Origin: an uncultured Paraprevotella sp.
GTDB taxonomy: Bacteria; Bacteroidota; Bacteroidia; Bacteroidales; Bacteroidaceae
Reading direction: 5' to 3'
Assembly: GCA_944319925.1 (NCBI GenBank)
Contig: CALUFQ010000003.1
Span: forward strand, 28,544 to 92,543
DNA length: 64,000 bases
The notes under the pieces: model-generated
What the model was told of the DNA's origin: nothing
The model's database searches: none
What the model saw: the letters and a program-made list of their open reading frames with translations, nothing else
Position numbers and translations under genes: made by a program
Part shown: piece after piece, positions 56,543 through 64,000 of the stretch
Layout of the letters: every line of letters begins with the position of its first letter
How positions within the stretch are numbered: position 1 is the first letter of the stretch

Positions 56543-58972
56543 ATGAAAGTATTAAAATTTGGAGGAACATCCGTAGGTTCCGTAGAGAGTATTTTGAACG
56601 TAAAGCGCATTGTGGAGGCCGAGCAAGAGCCTGTGGTGGTTGTAGTGTCCGCTTTGGGCGGTATCACCGACAAGTTAATCAAGACATCCCGTCTTGCCGT
56701 GGCGGGCGACTTGGCCTATCAGCGGGAGTTTGACGAAATCGCGATGCGTCACCGCCAGATGATTGAGGCGGTGATACCCGAAGGGGAGAGGCGCGAGGGA
56801 TTGCAGGCCACAGTGGAGGCGTTACTGGATGAACTGAGAAGCATTTACCAAGGAGTTTATTTGATTCGCGACTTGTCGCCCAAGACGTCGGCGGCCATCG
56901 TGAGCTACGGCGAGCGCATTTCGTCGCGCATCGTGGCGACGTTGATCCGGGGCGCGAAATGGTTTGATTCGCGGAAGTTCATCAAGACGGAAGTCAAGGG
57001 CGGACGCCAGCTGCTGGCCTCGGACTTGACAAATGAATTGGTCAAGATGACCTTTGCAGAGTTGCCGCAGGTGTCGCTCGTGCCGGGATTCATCTCGACG
57101 GATGCTGAATCGGGCGAAGTGACCAACTTGGGACGTGGCGGCTCGGACTACACGGCGGCCATCATCGCGGCGGCCTTGGATGCCTCGATACTGGAGATTT
57201 GGACCGACGTGGACGGCTTCATGACCGCCGACCCGAAAGTGATTTCTGCAGCTTATACCATCAACGAACTGAGTTACGTGGAGGCCATGGAGCTTTGCAA
57301 CTTCGGGGCGAAAGTGGTCTATCCGCCCACGATTTACCCGGTGTGCGTCAAGAATATCCCCATCCTTATCAAGAATACCTTCAACCCGGGCGGGAAAGGC
57401 ACCATTATCAAGCAGGAAATCGAAGGTGACCAAAAACCCATCAAGGGCATTTCGAGCATCAGTGGGACGACGCTGATTACCGTCTCGGGACTGTCCATGG
57501 TCGGGGTCATCGGCGTGAACCGGCGCATTTTCTCCGCGTTGGCGGACAATGGCATCAGCGTGTTCCTCGTGTCGCAGGCTTCTTCTGAGAACAGCACCTC
57601 CATCGGGGTGCGCGACGCGGATGCCGACGCGGCTTGCGAGGTGCTGAACGCGGAGTTTTCCAAAGAGATTGAAACGGGCGCGATGTTCCGCATGAAGGCG
57701 GAGAGCGGTTTGGCCACGGTGGCCATCGTGGGCGAGAACATGAAGCATACACCCGGTATTGCCGGAAAACTTTTCGGCACCTTGGGCCGGAGCGGCATCA
57801 ACGTGATTGCCTGTGCGCAAGGAGCTTCGGAAACTAACATCTCCTTCGTGGTCGATGGGCTTTACCTGCGCAAGACGCTGAACGTGATACACGACAGTTT
57901 TTTCCTTTCGGAATACCAGGTACTCAACCTCTTTCTCTGTGGCGTGGGCACGGTGGGCGGAAGCCTGGTCGAGCAATTGGCGCAGCAGCGCGAAAAGCTG
58001 ATGAAGGAACGCGGCCTGAAATTGAAGGTTGTGGGCATCGCCAGCGGGCATAACGCCATGTTCTCGCGCGAGGGGCTGAATTTGGAACATTGTAAGGAAC
58101 AGTTGGCGCAGAGTGCCCCGAGCAACATCGGCCGTTTGCGCGACGAGGTCATTGGGATGAACATCTTCAATTCCGTGTTTGTGGATTGCACGGCTAGCGT
58201 GGAGGTGGCCGGGCTTTACCAAGAGTTCCTGGAGCACAACATTTCCGTCGTGGCGGCCAACAAGACGGCGGCCTCCTCGGACTATGCCACGTATAAGAAG
58301 CTGAAAGAAACGGCGCGGGCGCGGGGGGTGAAGTTCCTTTTCGAGACCAACGTGGGCGCAGGGCTTCCCATCATACGCACCATCAACGACTTGCTGAACA
58401 GCGGTGACAAAATCCTTAAGATAGAAGCCGTGCTGAGCGGGACGCTGAATTTTATCTTCAACAAACTTTCGGCCGACGTGCCTTTCAGCGAGACGGTGCG
58501 GCTGGCCAAAGAAGAGGGCTACAGCGAACCGGATCCGCGCGTGGACTTGAGCGGAAAGGATGTCATCCGCAAACTGGTCATTCTGGCGCGTGAGGCCGGC
58601 TACGAGATAGAGCAGGCCGATGTGGAGAAACGCCTCTTCGTGCCCGATTCTTTCTTTGCCGGGTCGTTGGAGGATTTCTGGAAGGCGTTGCCTTCGCTGG
58701 ATGCGGGCTTCGAGGAACGTCGCAAGCGGCTCGAAAGCGAGCATAAGCGTTGGCGTTTCGTGTGCCGCTACGAGGACGGTAAGGGTTGCGTGGAACTGTG
58801 CGAGGTGGGACAAGACCATCCGTTCTACAATTTGGAGGGTTCCAACAACATTATTTTGCTCACCACGGAGCGCTACAAGGAATATCCGATGCTGATCCAA
58901 GGTTACGGTGCCGGTGCCGGCGTGACGGCGGCGGGCGTGTTCGCGGACATCATGAGTGTGGCCAACGTGTAA
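56543..58972 (+). CDS. thrA: ThrA: bifunctional aspartokinase / homoserine dehydrogenase
   Basis: 809 residues from the ATG at 56543. Aspartokinase domain first (MKVLKFGGTSVGSVESILNV, LGRGGSDYTAAIIAAALDAS, WTDVDGFMTADPKVI), then two ACT domains (about residues 305-455) for allosteric control, then homoserine dehydrogenase (LFLCGVGTVGGSLVEQLAQQ for NAD(P), VVAANKTAAS, FETNVGAGLPIIRTINDLLN, GYSEPDPRVDLSGKDVIRKL). It makes aspartyl phosphate and reduces aspartate semialdehyde to homoserine. Heads the thrA-kinase-thrC operon; feedback inhibition by threonine is expected from the ACT domains. Confidence 0.95.
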   Translation: MKVLKFGGTSVGSVESILNVKRIVEAEQEPVVVVVSALGGITDKLIKTSRLAVAGDLAYQREFDEIAMRHRQMIEAVIPEGERREGLQATVEALLDELRSIYQGVYLIRDLSPKTSAAIVSYGERISSRIVATLIRGAKWFDSRKFIKTEVKGGRQLLASDLTNELVKMTFAELPQVSLVPGFISTDAESGEVTNLGRGGSDYTAAIIAAALDASILEIWTDVDGFMTADPKVISAAYTINELSYVEAMELCNFGAKVVYPPTIYPVCVKNIPILIKNTFNPGGKGTIIKQEIEGDQKPIKGISSISGTTLITVSGLSMVGVIGVNRRIFSALADNGISVFLVSQASSENSTSIGVRDADADAACEVLNAEFSKEIETGAMFRMKAESGLATVAIVGENMKHTPGIAGKLFGTLGRSGINVIACAQGASETNISFVVDGLYLRKTLNVIHDSFFLSEYQVLNLFLCGVGTVGGSLVEQLAQQREKLMKERGLKLKVVGIASGHNAMFSREGLNLEHCKEQLAQSAPSNIGRLRDEVIGMNIFNSVFVDCTASVEVAGLYQEFLEHNISVVAANKTAASSDYATYKKLKETARARGVKFLFETNVGAGLPIIRTINDLLNSGDKILKIEAVLSGTLNFIFNKLSADVPFSETVRLAKEEGYSEPDPRVDLSGKDVIRKLVILAREAGYEIEQADVEKRLFVPDSFFAGSLEDFWKALPSLDAGFEERRKRLESEHKRWRFVCRYEDGKGCVELCEVGQDHPFYNLEGSNNIILLTTERYKEYPMLIQGYGAGAGVTAAGVFADIMSVANV

Positions 58973-58996
58973 CATGTATATATATTGTAGAGAGAC

Positions 58997-60208
58997 ATGA
59001 AGCATATCATCATATTGGGCGACGGCATGGCCGATTGGAAAGTGCCTGCCTTGGGCGGCAAGACGCTGTTGCAATACGCCCACACGCCGAACATGGACAA
59101 GATTGCCCGGCTGGGGCGCAACGGGATGCTCCAGACCGTGCCCGAAGGATTCCATCCGGGAAGCGAGGTGGCCAATTCGGCCATCTTGGGCTACGACCAG
59201 CACAAGGTGTATGAAGGGCGCGGCCCTTTGGAGGCGGCCAGCATTGGCGTGGAGTTGGCCGATGACGACCTGGCACTCCGGTGCAACCTGATTTGCATCG
59301 AGGATGGCAAAATCAAGAACCATTCTTGCGGGCGGCTGGAGACGGAGGAAGCGGACGTGCTGATCCGTTTCCTGCAGGAAAAACTGGGAAACGACCGCAT
59401 ACATTTTTATACCGGTGTGCAATACCGTCACCTCTTGGTCGTTAAGGGGGGCAACAAGCATTTGCGTTGCACGCCGCCCCACGACGTGCCGGGCACGCCG
59501 TTCCGCGACTGCATGGTGGAAGCCGAAGTGCCTGAGGCACAAGAGACGGCCGACTTGTTGAACCGTCTGATTTTGGAATCACAGCAACTGTTGGCCGACC
59601 ATCCCCTGAATCTGCAGCGTAAGCAAGAAGGCCGCGACCCGGCCAACAGCATCTGGCCGTGGGGCGGAGGCTACCGCCCGGCCATGACCCCGCTCACGGT
59701 GACTTATCCCCAAATCAAGTCGGGGGCTGTCATCACGGCAGTGGACTTGATACGCGGCATCGGGCGTTACGCCGGGCTGCAGGTCATCGACGTGGAAGGA
59801 GCTACCGGGTTGTATGACACCAATTATGAAGGCAAAGCGGAGGCCGCGGTAGAGGCTTTGAAGAAGGGCGACTTTGTCTATCTGCATGTGGAGGCGAGCG
59901 ACGAGGCCGGGCACGATGGCGACGTGGAGCTGAAGCTGAAGACCATTGAGAACCTTGACCGCCGCGCCGTGGGACCCATCATGGAGGCCGTGAAGGACTG
60001 GGACGAACCGGTGGCCATAGCCGTGCTGCCAGACCATCCCACGCCTTGCGCCCACCGCACCCACACGGCCGAGCCTGTCCCCTTTGCCATCTATTATCCG
60101 GGCATCGAGGCGGACAGCGTGCAGGCGTTTGACGAGGAAGCCGCCAAGGCCGGAAGCTATGGATTGCTCCATGGCGATGAGTTCATCCGCGAGTTTATGA
60201 AACATTAA
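58997..60208 (+). CDS. Phosphoglycerate-mutase-like protein, proposed homoserine kinase
   Basis: 403 residues of the alkaline-phosphatase-fold ApgM family: IIILGDGMADWKVPALGGKT with the metal-binding Asp, HTPNMDKIARLGRNG, PGSEVANSAILGYDQHKVYE, YLHVEASDEAGHDGDVELKL and VLPDHPTPCAHRTHTAEPVP with the remaining metal ligands. Archaeal relatives are cofactor-independent phosphoglycerate mutases. In Bacteroidetes this gene lies between thrA and thrC and no classical ThrB is present in the operon; it is therefore the proposed homoserine kinase. I follow that proposal from context. Confidence 0.85.
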   Translation: MKHIIILGDGMADWKVPALGGKTLLQYAHTPNMDKIARLGRNGMLQTVPEGFHPGSEVANSAILGYDQHKVYEGRGPLEAASIGVELADDDLALRCNLICIEDGKIKNHSCGRLETEEADVLIRFLQEKLGNDRIHFYTGVQYRHLLVVKGGNKHLRCTPPHDVPGTPFRDCMVEAEVPEAQETADLLNRLILESQQLLADHPLNLQRKQEGRDPANSIWPWGGGYRPAMTPLTVTYPQIKSGAVITAVDLIRGIGRYAGLQVIDVEGATGLYDTNYEGKAEAAVEALKKGDFVYLHVEASDEAGHDGDVELKLKTIENLDRRAVGPIMEAVKDWDEPVAIAVLPDHPTPCAHRTHTAEPVPFAIYYPGIEADSVQAFDEEAAKAGSYGLLHGDEFIREFMKH

Positions 60209-60220
60209 AAAGACAAACGC

Positions 60221-61522
60221 ATGAAATATTATAGCACAAACGGCAAGGCCGACCGTGCCACCCTGCATGAGGCGGTGGTGAAAGGCCTGGCGGGCGACAA
60301 GGGCTTGTTCATGCCCGAGACCATCAAGCGTCTGCCCGACTCGTTTTTCGAGGAGATACAGAACCTTTCCTTCCAGGAAGTGGCCTATCGCGTGGCGGAC
60401 GCGTTTTTCGGGGAGGATGTGCCTGCCGACACGCTCCGTCAAATCGTGTATGACACGCTGAGTTTCGACTGCCCGGTGGTGAAGGTGACGGACACCATTT
60501 ATTCGCTTGAGCTGTTCCACGGCCCCACGCTGGCTTTCAAAGACGTGGGCGCACGCTTCATGGCGCGTCTGTTGGGCTACTTCATCAAGCAGGAAGGAAG
60601 CCAAAAGGTGAACGTCTTGGTGGCCACGTCCGGCGACACGGGCAGTGCCGTGGCCAACGGTTTCCTGGGCGTGGAGGGCATCCACGTGTATGTGCTTTAT
60701 CCGAAGGGTAAGGTGAGTGCCATCCAGGAGTGCCAGTTCACTACCTTGGGCCAGAACATCACGGCGCTTGAGGTGGACGGCGTGTTCGACGACTGCCAGG
60801 CGTTGGTGAAGAGCGCGTTCATGGACGAGGAACTGAACCGCCACATGAAGCTCACTTCCGCCAACTCCATCAATGTGGCGCGTTTCCTGCCGCAGGCGTT
60901 CTACTATTTCTATGCCTATGCGCAGATGAAGAAACTGGGCAAGGCCGGACAATTGGTGGTGTGCGTGCCGAGCGGCAACTTCGGCAACATCACGGCCGGG
61001 CTGTTCGGCAAGGTGATGGGCCTGCCCGTGAAACGTTTCATCGCCGCCAACAACGCCAACGATATTTTCTACAATTATCTGCAGACCGGGGAATACCATC
61101 CCCGTGCGTCCGTCCAGACCATCGCTAACGCCATGGACGTGGGCGACCCGAGCAACTTCGCCCGTATCTATGACCTTTACAAGGGCAGCCATGCCGCCAT
61201 TGCCGCTGAAATCAGCGGGGCGACTTATACCGACGCGCAGATTGCCGAGACGGTGAAGGCTTGCTACGAGCAGAACGGTTACTTGCTCGACCCGCACGGG
61301 GCGTGCGGCTTCCGGGCTTTGAGTGAGGGCTTGCGCGAGGGCGAGACCGGCGTGTTCCTCGAGACGGCTCATCCCGCTAAGTTCAAATCCACGGTGGAAG
61401 GCATCATCGGCCAGCCCGTGGCGGTACCCGACAAGCTGGCGGCTTTCATGAAGGGTGAGAAGAAAAGCGTCCCGATGAGCAGGCACTTTGAGGATTTCAA
61501 GGCGTTCCTGATGGGGGAATAA
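60221..61522 (+). CDS. thrC: ThrC: threonine synthase
   Basis: 433 residues. PLP-dependent fold type II enzyme turning O-phosphohomoserine into threonine. The PLP Lys lies in HGPTLAFKDVGARFMARLLG, the phosphate-binding loop in VATSGDTGSAVANGFLGVEG and VVCVPSGNFGNITAGLFGKV; DPHGACGFRALSEGL and FLETAHPAKFKSTVEGIIG are family segments. Length and start (MKYYSTNGKADRATLHEAVV) match bacterial ThrC. 12 bp after the proposed homoserine kinase gene. Confidence 0.95.
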   Translation: MKYYSTNGKADRATLHEAVVKGLAGDKGLFMPETIKRLPDSFFEEIQNLSFQEVAYRVADAFFGEDVPADTLRQIVYDTLSFDCPVVKVTDTIYSLELFHGPTLAFKDVGARFMARLLGYFIKQEGSQKVNVLVATSGDTGSAVANGFLGVEGIHVYVLYPKGKVSAIQECQFTTLGQNITALEVDGVFDDCQALVKSAFMDEELNRHMKLTSANSINVARFLPQAFYYFYAYAQMKKLGKAGQLVVCVPSGNFGNITAGLFGKVMGLPVKRFIAANNANDIFYNYLQTGEYHPRASVQTIANAMDVGDPSNFARIYDLYKGSHAAIAAEISGATYTDAQIAETVKACYEQNGYLLDPHGACGFRALSEGLREGETGVFLETAHPAKFKSTVEGIIGQPVAVPDKLAAFMKGEKKSVPMSRHFEDFKAFLMGE

Positions 61523-61598
61523 GTCCTGTTCCCAGTGCATAAGCGGAATCCCCGTCCTGCGGTGTTGCTGTTTCAACAATCCGCAGGGCGGGTAGGAG

Positions 61599-61684
61599 GT
61601 GCAGCATTCTTGCTGCACATATTCGCATTATTGCGTATGTTAGTGACATATCCTGTGATTGTGCCGCAGGAATGCGGCACAATC
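61599..61684. terminator. Two hairpins between convergent thrC and the C10 protease gene
   Basis: GTGCAGCA TTCT TGCTGCAC at 61599-61618 (8-bp stem) and a 12-bp perfect stem at 61657-61684 (GATTGTGCCGCA with its complement, 4-nt loop). Likely transcription ends for one or both strands; T-runs are weak. Confidence 0.55.
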
Positions 61685-61711
61685 TTATAAATTCCGTCGC
61701 AGCGCAAGTTC

Positions 61712-63421
61712 TTATTTCACCACGTATTTCTTGCCGTCCACGATGTAAATGCCTTGCTGCAGTCCGTTGAGGGCCTCGGAACTTTTCACTCCCGTTTTTA
61801 TCTTCACGCCGTTCAATGCCACCACGTCCACCAGCTTGTCTGCACCGGAGGCTTTGCCCGTCACGCTCCCGATGCCCGTTGGTCTGCCTTCCTGCAACTC
61901 GTATCCGCCGTTTTCGTGCATGGTCAGCGTGTATTCGTCAATTCCGCTGCCTTTGGCTTTTGTCCATGCGGGCTCCCCATCCGTGCGGCTGGCCATATAG
62001 ATGCGGTATGTGCCCGGGTCAAGTTCGCCCATCCCGTTCCAGAAGAAGCTGATGTCCCCCATCCCGTAGAAATTTTGGAGGTTTTCGTATGGGAACAATT
62101 CCATCAAGATGGTCTGCACTCCTTCTTTTTCGGCAATGAAGGCGGTGCGTCCCGAGGCATCGTAGCCTAGGTTGTACATGCTTTCGATGATGACCGCGAT
62201 GGTGCCTCCGAGGGATTCCCGCATTTCAAAGCCATTGATGGAAAATGCGGATTTCGGATCGTCATAAATGTTTGCGGGCGCAATGCCGACAATCATATTT
62301 TGGTTGAGGGAAAATCCGTTGCCTTCCCCTTCTTCATAGGGATTGAGCGTTTCTATCTCGTAATATCCGTTGTCCTGCCCGTTCCAGCCCCAGTTGACGT
62401 GCACCATGCCGTTGTGGTCATATCCGTCGATGCAGAATGCGTGTCCGCCCTGTACCTCGTCTGTTCCGCCATAGATGACAGGCCTTCCCTCGCTGAGTTC
62501 TTCTTTGATGACGTCCATCCATTCTTGTGCGTCGTATAGCGGGCGTTCCAGGTATCGCATGTAGGGGTTGTATCCGAAATACCTCAGCAGCCCTTGGGCG
62601 GGATAGTTTGCGCGCATGCCGGTGCCGTCCTCGCCGCAGTAGTCCGCTTCGCCGGCCACGCCGCATGCCAGCATGAGGTTGGCCACGGCTTCCGCTTCTT
62701 CTTCGCTGTATTCCACTCTGGCGTAGGTGGGCAGGATGCGTTCCCAATCGAACACGGTGGCTTCGAAGTCGAAGCTGCAAGGTATGCCGTACTGCGCGGT
62801 GTAATAGGCGTGGCTGCCCGTGCCCCGCGAGGGATATTCCCAATAGCGCAGGATGGTGGCCATGGCCGTGGCGCCGCATCCGGTGATGCAACGCGTCTCG
62901 TTCCACAACGGGCATTGCCGGTTGTACGGTTCGTCTTGGCTGTAGTTGATGTCGCCCAGCAGGGGGGTGACGGCTTCAGGGTAACCGTCCGTGGAAGTTC
63001 GCGTGGTCGGAATCCCGGGGGCTTGGCTTGTCGTGACATTCTCGGCCAATGTCGTGTAGGATGCCAGCCAGGCGCGGAGGTTGTCGGGTATGCCCTCCGT
63101 GTCGAAAGCCCTTTCGGTGGAGTAGCCCAGGATGTCCGTCATACGGTCGTCGCCCGAGACGATGACGAAGGCTTCCGTGCCTTGGTTGAAGACGTACCAT
63201 GCGATGGTGGCGGAACGCTTTTTCGCCGTGGCGAGGTCGGCCGAAGTGGCGGCCAGCGTGAGCCTGTCTGTCGCCGAGGCGCGTTTGCCTGCCACGGCCT
63301 GGCCTTTCAGGAATTGTTCGGCGATGTGCCGTGCTGCCTGTTCGCCGCGCGGGGCGGCGGCGAGCCGGACACTCGTTCCGATGCAAGCGGCCAGCAAGAG
63401 GAATGTGATTCGCTTTTTCAT
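61712..63421 (-). CDS. C10-family (streptopain-type) cysteine protease, secreted
   Basis: 569 residues from the ATG at 63421. Signal peptide (ITFLLLAACIGTSVRLAAA), an inhibitory propeptide of the Spi type (RHIAEQFLKGQAVAGKRASA to FVIVSGDDRMTDILGYSTER), then the protease domain with the catalytic Cys in CITGCGATAMATILRYWEYP, the catalytic His in GGHAFCIDGYDHNGMVHVNW and the Trp motif WGWNGQDNGYY. C-terminal beta domains end in LNGLQQGIYIVDGKKYVVK, similar to type IX-type C-terminal sorting signals. Related enzymes (SpeB, interpain, Bfp of B. fragilis) cleave host proteins. Confidence 0.9.
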   Translation of the reverse strand: MKKRITFLLLAACIGTSVRLAAAPRGEQAARHIAEQFLKGQAVAGKRASATDRLTLAATSADLATAKKRSATIAWYVFNQGTEAFVIVSGDDRMTDILGYSTERAFDTEGIPDNLRAWLASYTTLAENVTTSQAPGIPTTRTSTDGYPEAVTPLLGDINYSQDEPYNRQCPLWNETRCITGCGATAMATILRYWEYPSRGTGSHAYYTAQYGIPCSFDFEATVFDWERILPTYARVEYSEEEAEAVANLMLACGVAGEADYCGEDGTGMRANYPAQGLLRYFGYNPYMRYLERPLYDAQEWMDVIKEELSEGRPVIYGGTDEVQGGHAFCIDGYDHNGMVHVNWGWNGQDNGYYEIETLNPYEEGEGNGFSLNQNMIVGIAPANIYDDPKSAFSINGFEMRESLGGTIAVIIESMYNLGYDASGRTAFIAEKEGVQTILMELFPYENLQNFYGMGDISFFWNGMGELDPGTYRIYMASRTDGEPAWTKAKGSGIDEYTLTMHENGGYELQEGRPTGIGSVTGKASGADKLVDVVALNGVKIKTGVKSSEALNGLQQGIYIVDGKKYVVK

Positions 63422-63479
63422 TTGGTTATGTAATGCATTTGGGTTTGTCCGTTTTTGTGCGGAGGAAAGCCTCCGGTTG

Positions 63480-63487
63480 CAAATATA
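63480..63487 (-). promoter_or_regulatory. -7 box of the C10 protease gene
   Basis: TATATTTG on the minus strand, 59 bp upstream of the start codon. Confidence 0.55.
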
Positions 63488-63552
63488 AATATAATTTGTG
63501 GGATTCTGCACCGGCAGAATAGGAAAAACGTTTTTTCTTTAGAGAAAAGAGA

Positions 63553-63639
63553 GGGCAGTAGAAATTTAGTGGGGATTTATACTGCGCACGGTATGAATTT
63601 GTAGGGGGCGGCATTCCTGCCGCACCCCCTATATTGACA
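63553..63639. repeat. Short dispersed repeat plus hairpin
   Basis: 63553-63578 is identical to 18063-18088 over 26 bases (same strand). It is followed by AGGGGGCGGCATTCCTGCCG near 63603, a GC-rich hairpin. No gene lies between 63422 and the end of the window. Confidence 0.55.
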
Positions 63640-64000
63640 AAATGAACATTCGGGTGCGCGTTGACAATTTGCTCATTTTCGCCTTCTGAGATTCGCGTAT
63701 TCGGCGCCGGGCCGGGACTGCGCGGAAAAAACGCAGCCACACGCGCCATGCGGAAATCAAGATGTCGCGGAATCCCCTCCAAACCTGCCCTTTTGACGGA
63801 ACACGGGACACTCCCGGCGCAGAAACCCGGCCGGCGGGAAAGCCCGTCGGGGATTCCGCCGACAAAATGACACGGGAAACGTGTCCGGGAAAAAGTTCCA
63901 ACGGGAAAGAAAAACGGCCCCGAAGCCGCCGCGAAAAAGTTTCTGTACCGGGATTTTTCCGTCCGAGCCCCGAAATAAAAATTCCAAGCCCCGAAAAAAG
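63640..64000. repeat. Long dispersed repeat, copy 2 (inverted, runs off the window)
   Basis: Reverse complement of 18718-19078 with roughly 90 percent identity by eye. See copy 1 for landmarks. The element is cut by the window end, so its true length is unknown. Confidence 0.8.

Noticed and set aside
56822-59542. 906-residue minus-strand ORF
   Set aside because: Antisense of thrA and the next gene; the length results from high GC at third codon positions, and no domain is recognisable.
59579-61618. 679-residue minus-strand ORF
   Set aside because: Antisense of the proposed homoserine kinase and thrC genes, reverse-frame composition.

Overview
The window is chromosomal DNA of a member of the Bacteroidales (phylum Bacteroidota) with a fairly GC-rich genome. 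Support comes from many Bacteroides-type -7 boxes (TAnnTTTG) upstream of genes, several TonB-dependent receptors, lipoproteins with acidic residues after the lipobox, a TamL/TamB pair, a BtuB/BtuG cobalamin locus and a C10 (streptopain-type) protease. Genus cannot be fixed from the sequence alone. I see no rRNA, tRNA or CRISPR array.

Layout. 1-3.2 kb: the 5' part of a TonB-dependent receptor (cut by the window edge), an endonuclease/exonuclease/phosphatase-family protein and class II fructose-bisphosphate aldolase. 3.8-8.4 kb: a phase-variation module. A very large coiled-coil lipoprotein gene and a tyrosine recombinase gene flank a short segment bounded by perfect 21-nt inverted repeats; the segment carries a near-consensus promoter that currently points away from the lipoprotein gene (OFF). 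The last codons of the recombinase lie inside the invertible segment. 8.8-18.1 kb: a sugar nucleotidyltransferase, the tamB-tamL operon and a lipoprotein peptidyl-prolyl isomerase. 18.1-20.4 kb: a gene-poor stretch with a long repeat (second copy, inverted, at the right edge of the window), a large nested hairpin, and a gene that seems to lack a normal start codon.

20.4-34.4 kb: a coiled-coil membrane protein, a TolC/HlyD/ABC-2 export operon, an ABC-F ATPase, an M13 metallopeptidase, MetA, a U32 peptidase-family protein and a zinc-ribbon membrane lipoprotein. 34.6-37.3 kb: an AT-rich three-gene DpnII-like restriction-modification operon, probably acquired. 37.5-41.0 kb: a TonB-dependent receptor, a LuxR-type regulator with a degenerate receiver, and a 47-residue peptide gene. 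41.2-47.7 kb: a cobalamin riboswitch followed by btuB, btuG, btuF, btuC and btuD, a complete vitamin B12 uptake operon. 47.9-56.3 kb: an Rpn-family nuclease, an S41 peptidase, an ATPase with a nuclease-like C-terminus, RadA, a GNAT acetyltransferase, a FAD-dependent dehydrogenase and an outer-membrane beta-barrel protein. 56.5-61.5 kb: the threonine operon (ThrA, a phosphoglycerate-mutase-like proposed homoserine kinase, ThrC). 61.7-64 kb: a C10 protease and the second copy of the long repeat.

The most interesting system is the invertible promoter at 7156-7358, where one inversion should switch a surface lipoprotein on and simultaneously rewrite the C-terminus of the recombinase predicted to catalyse it.
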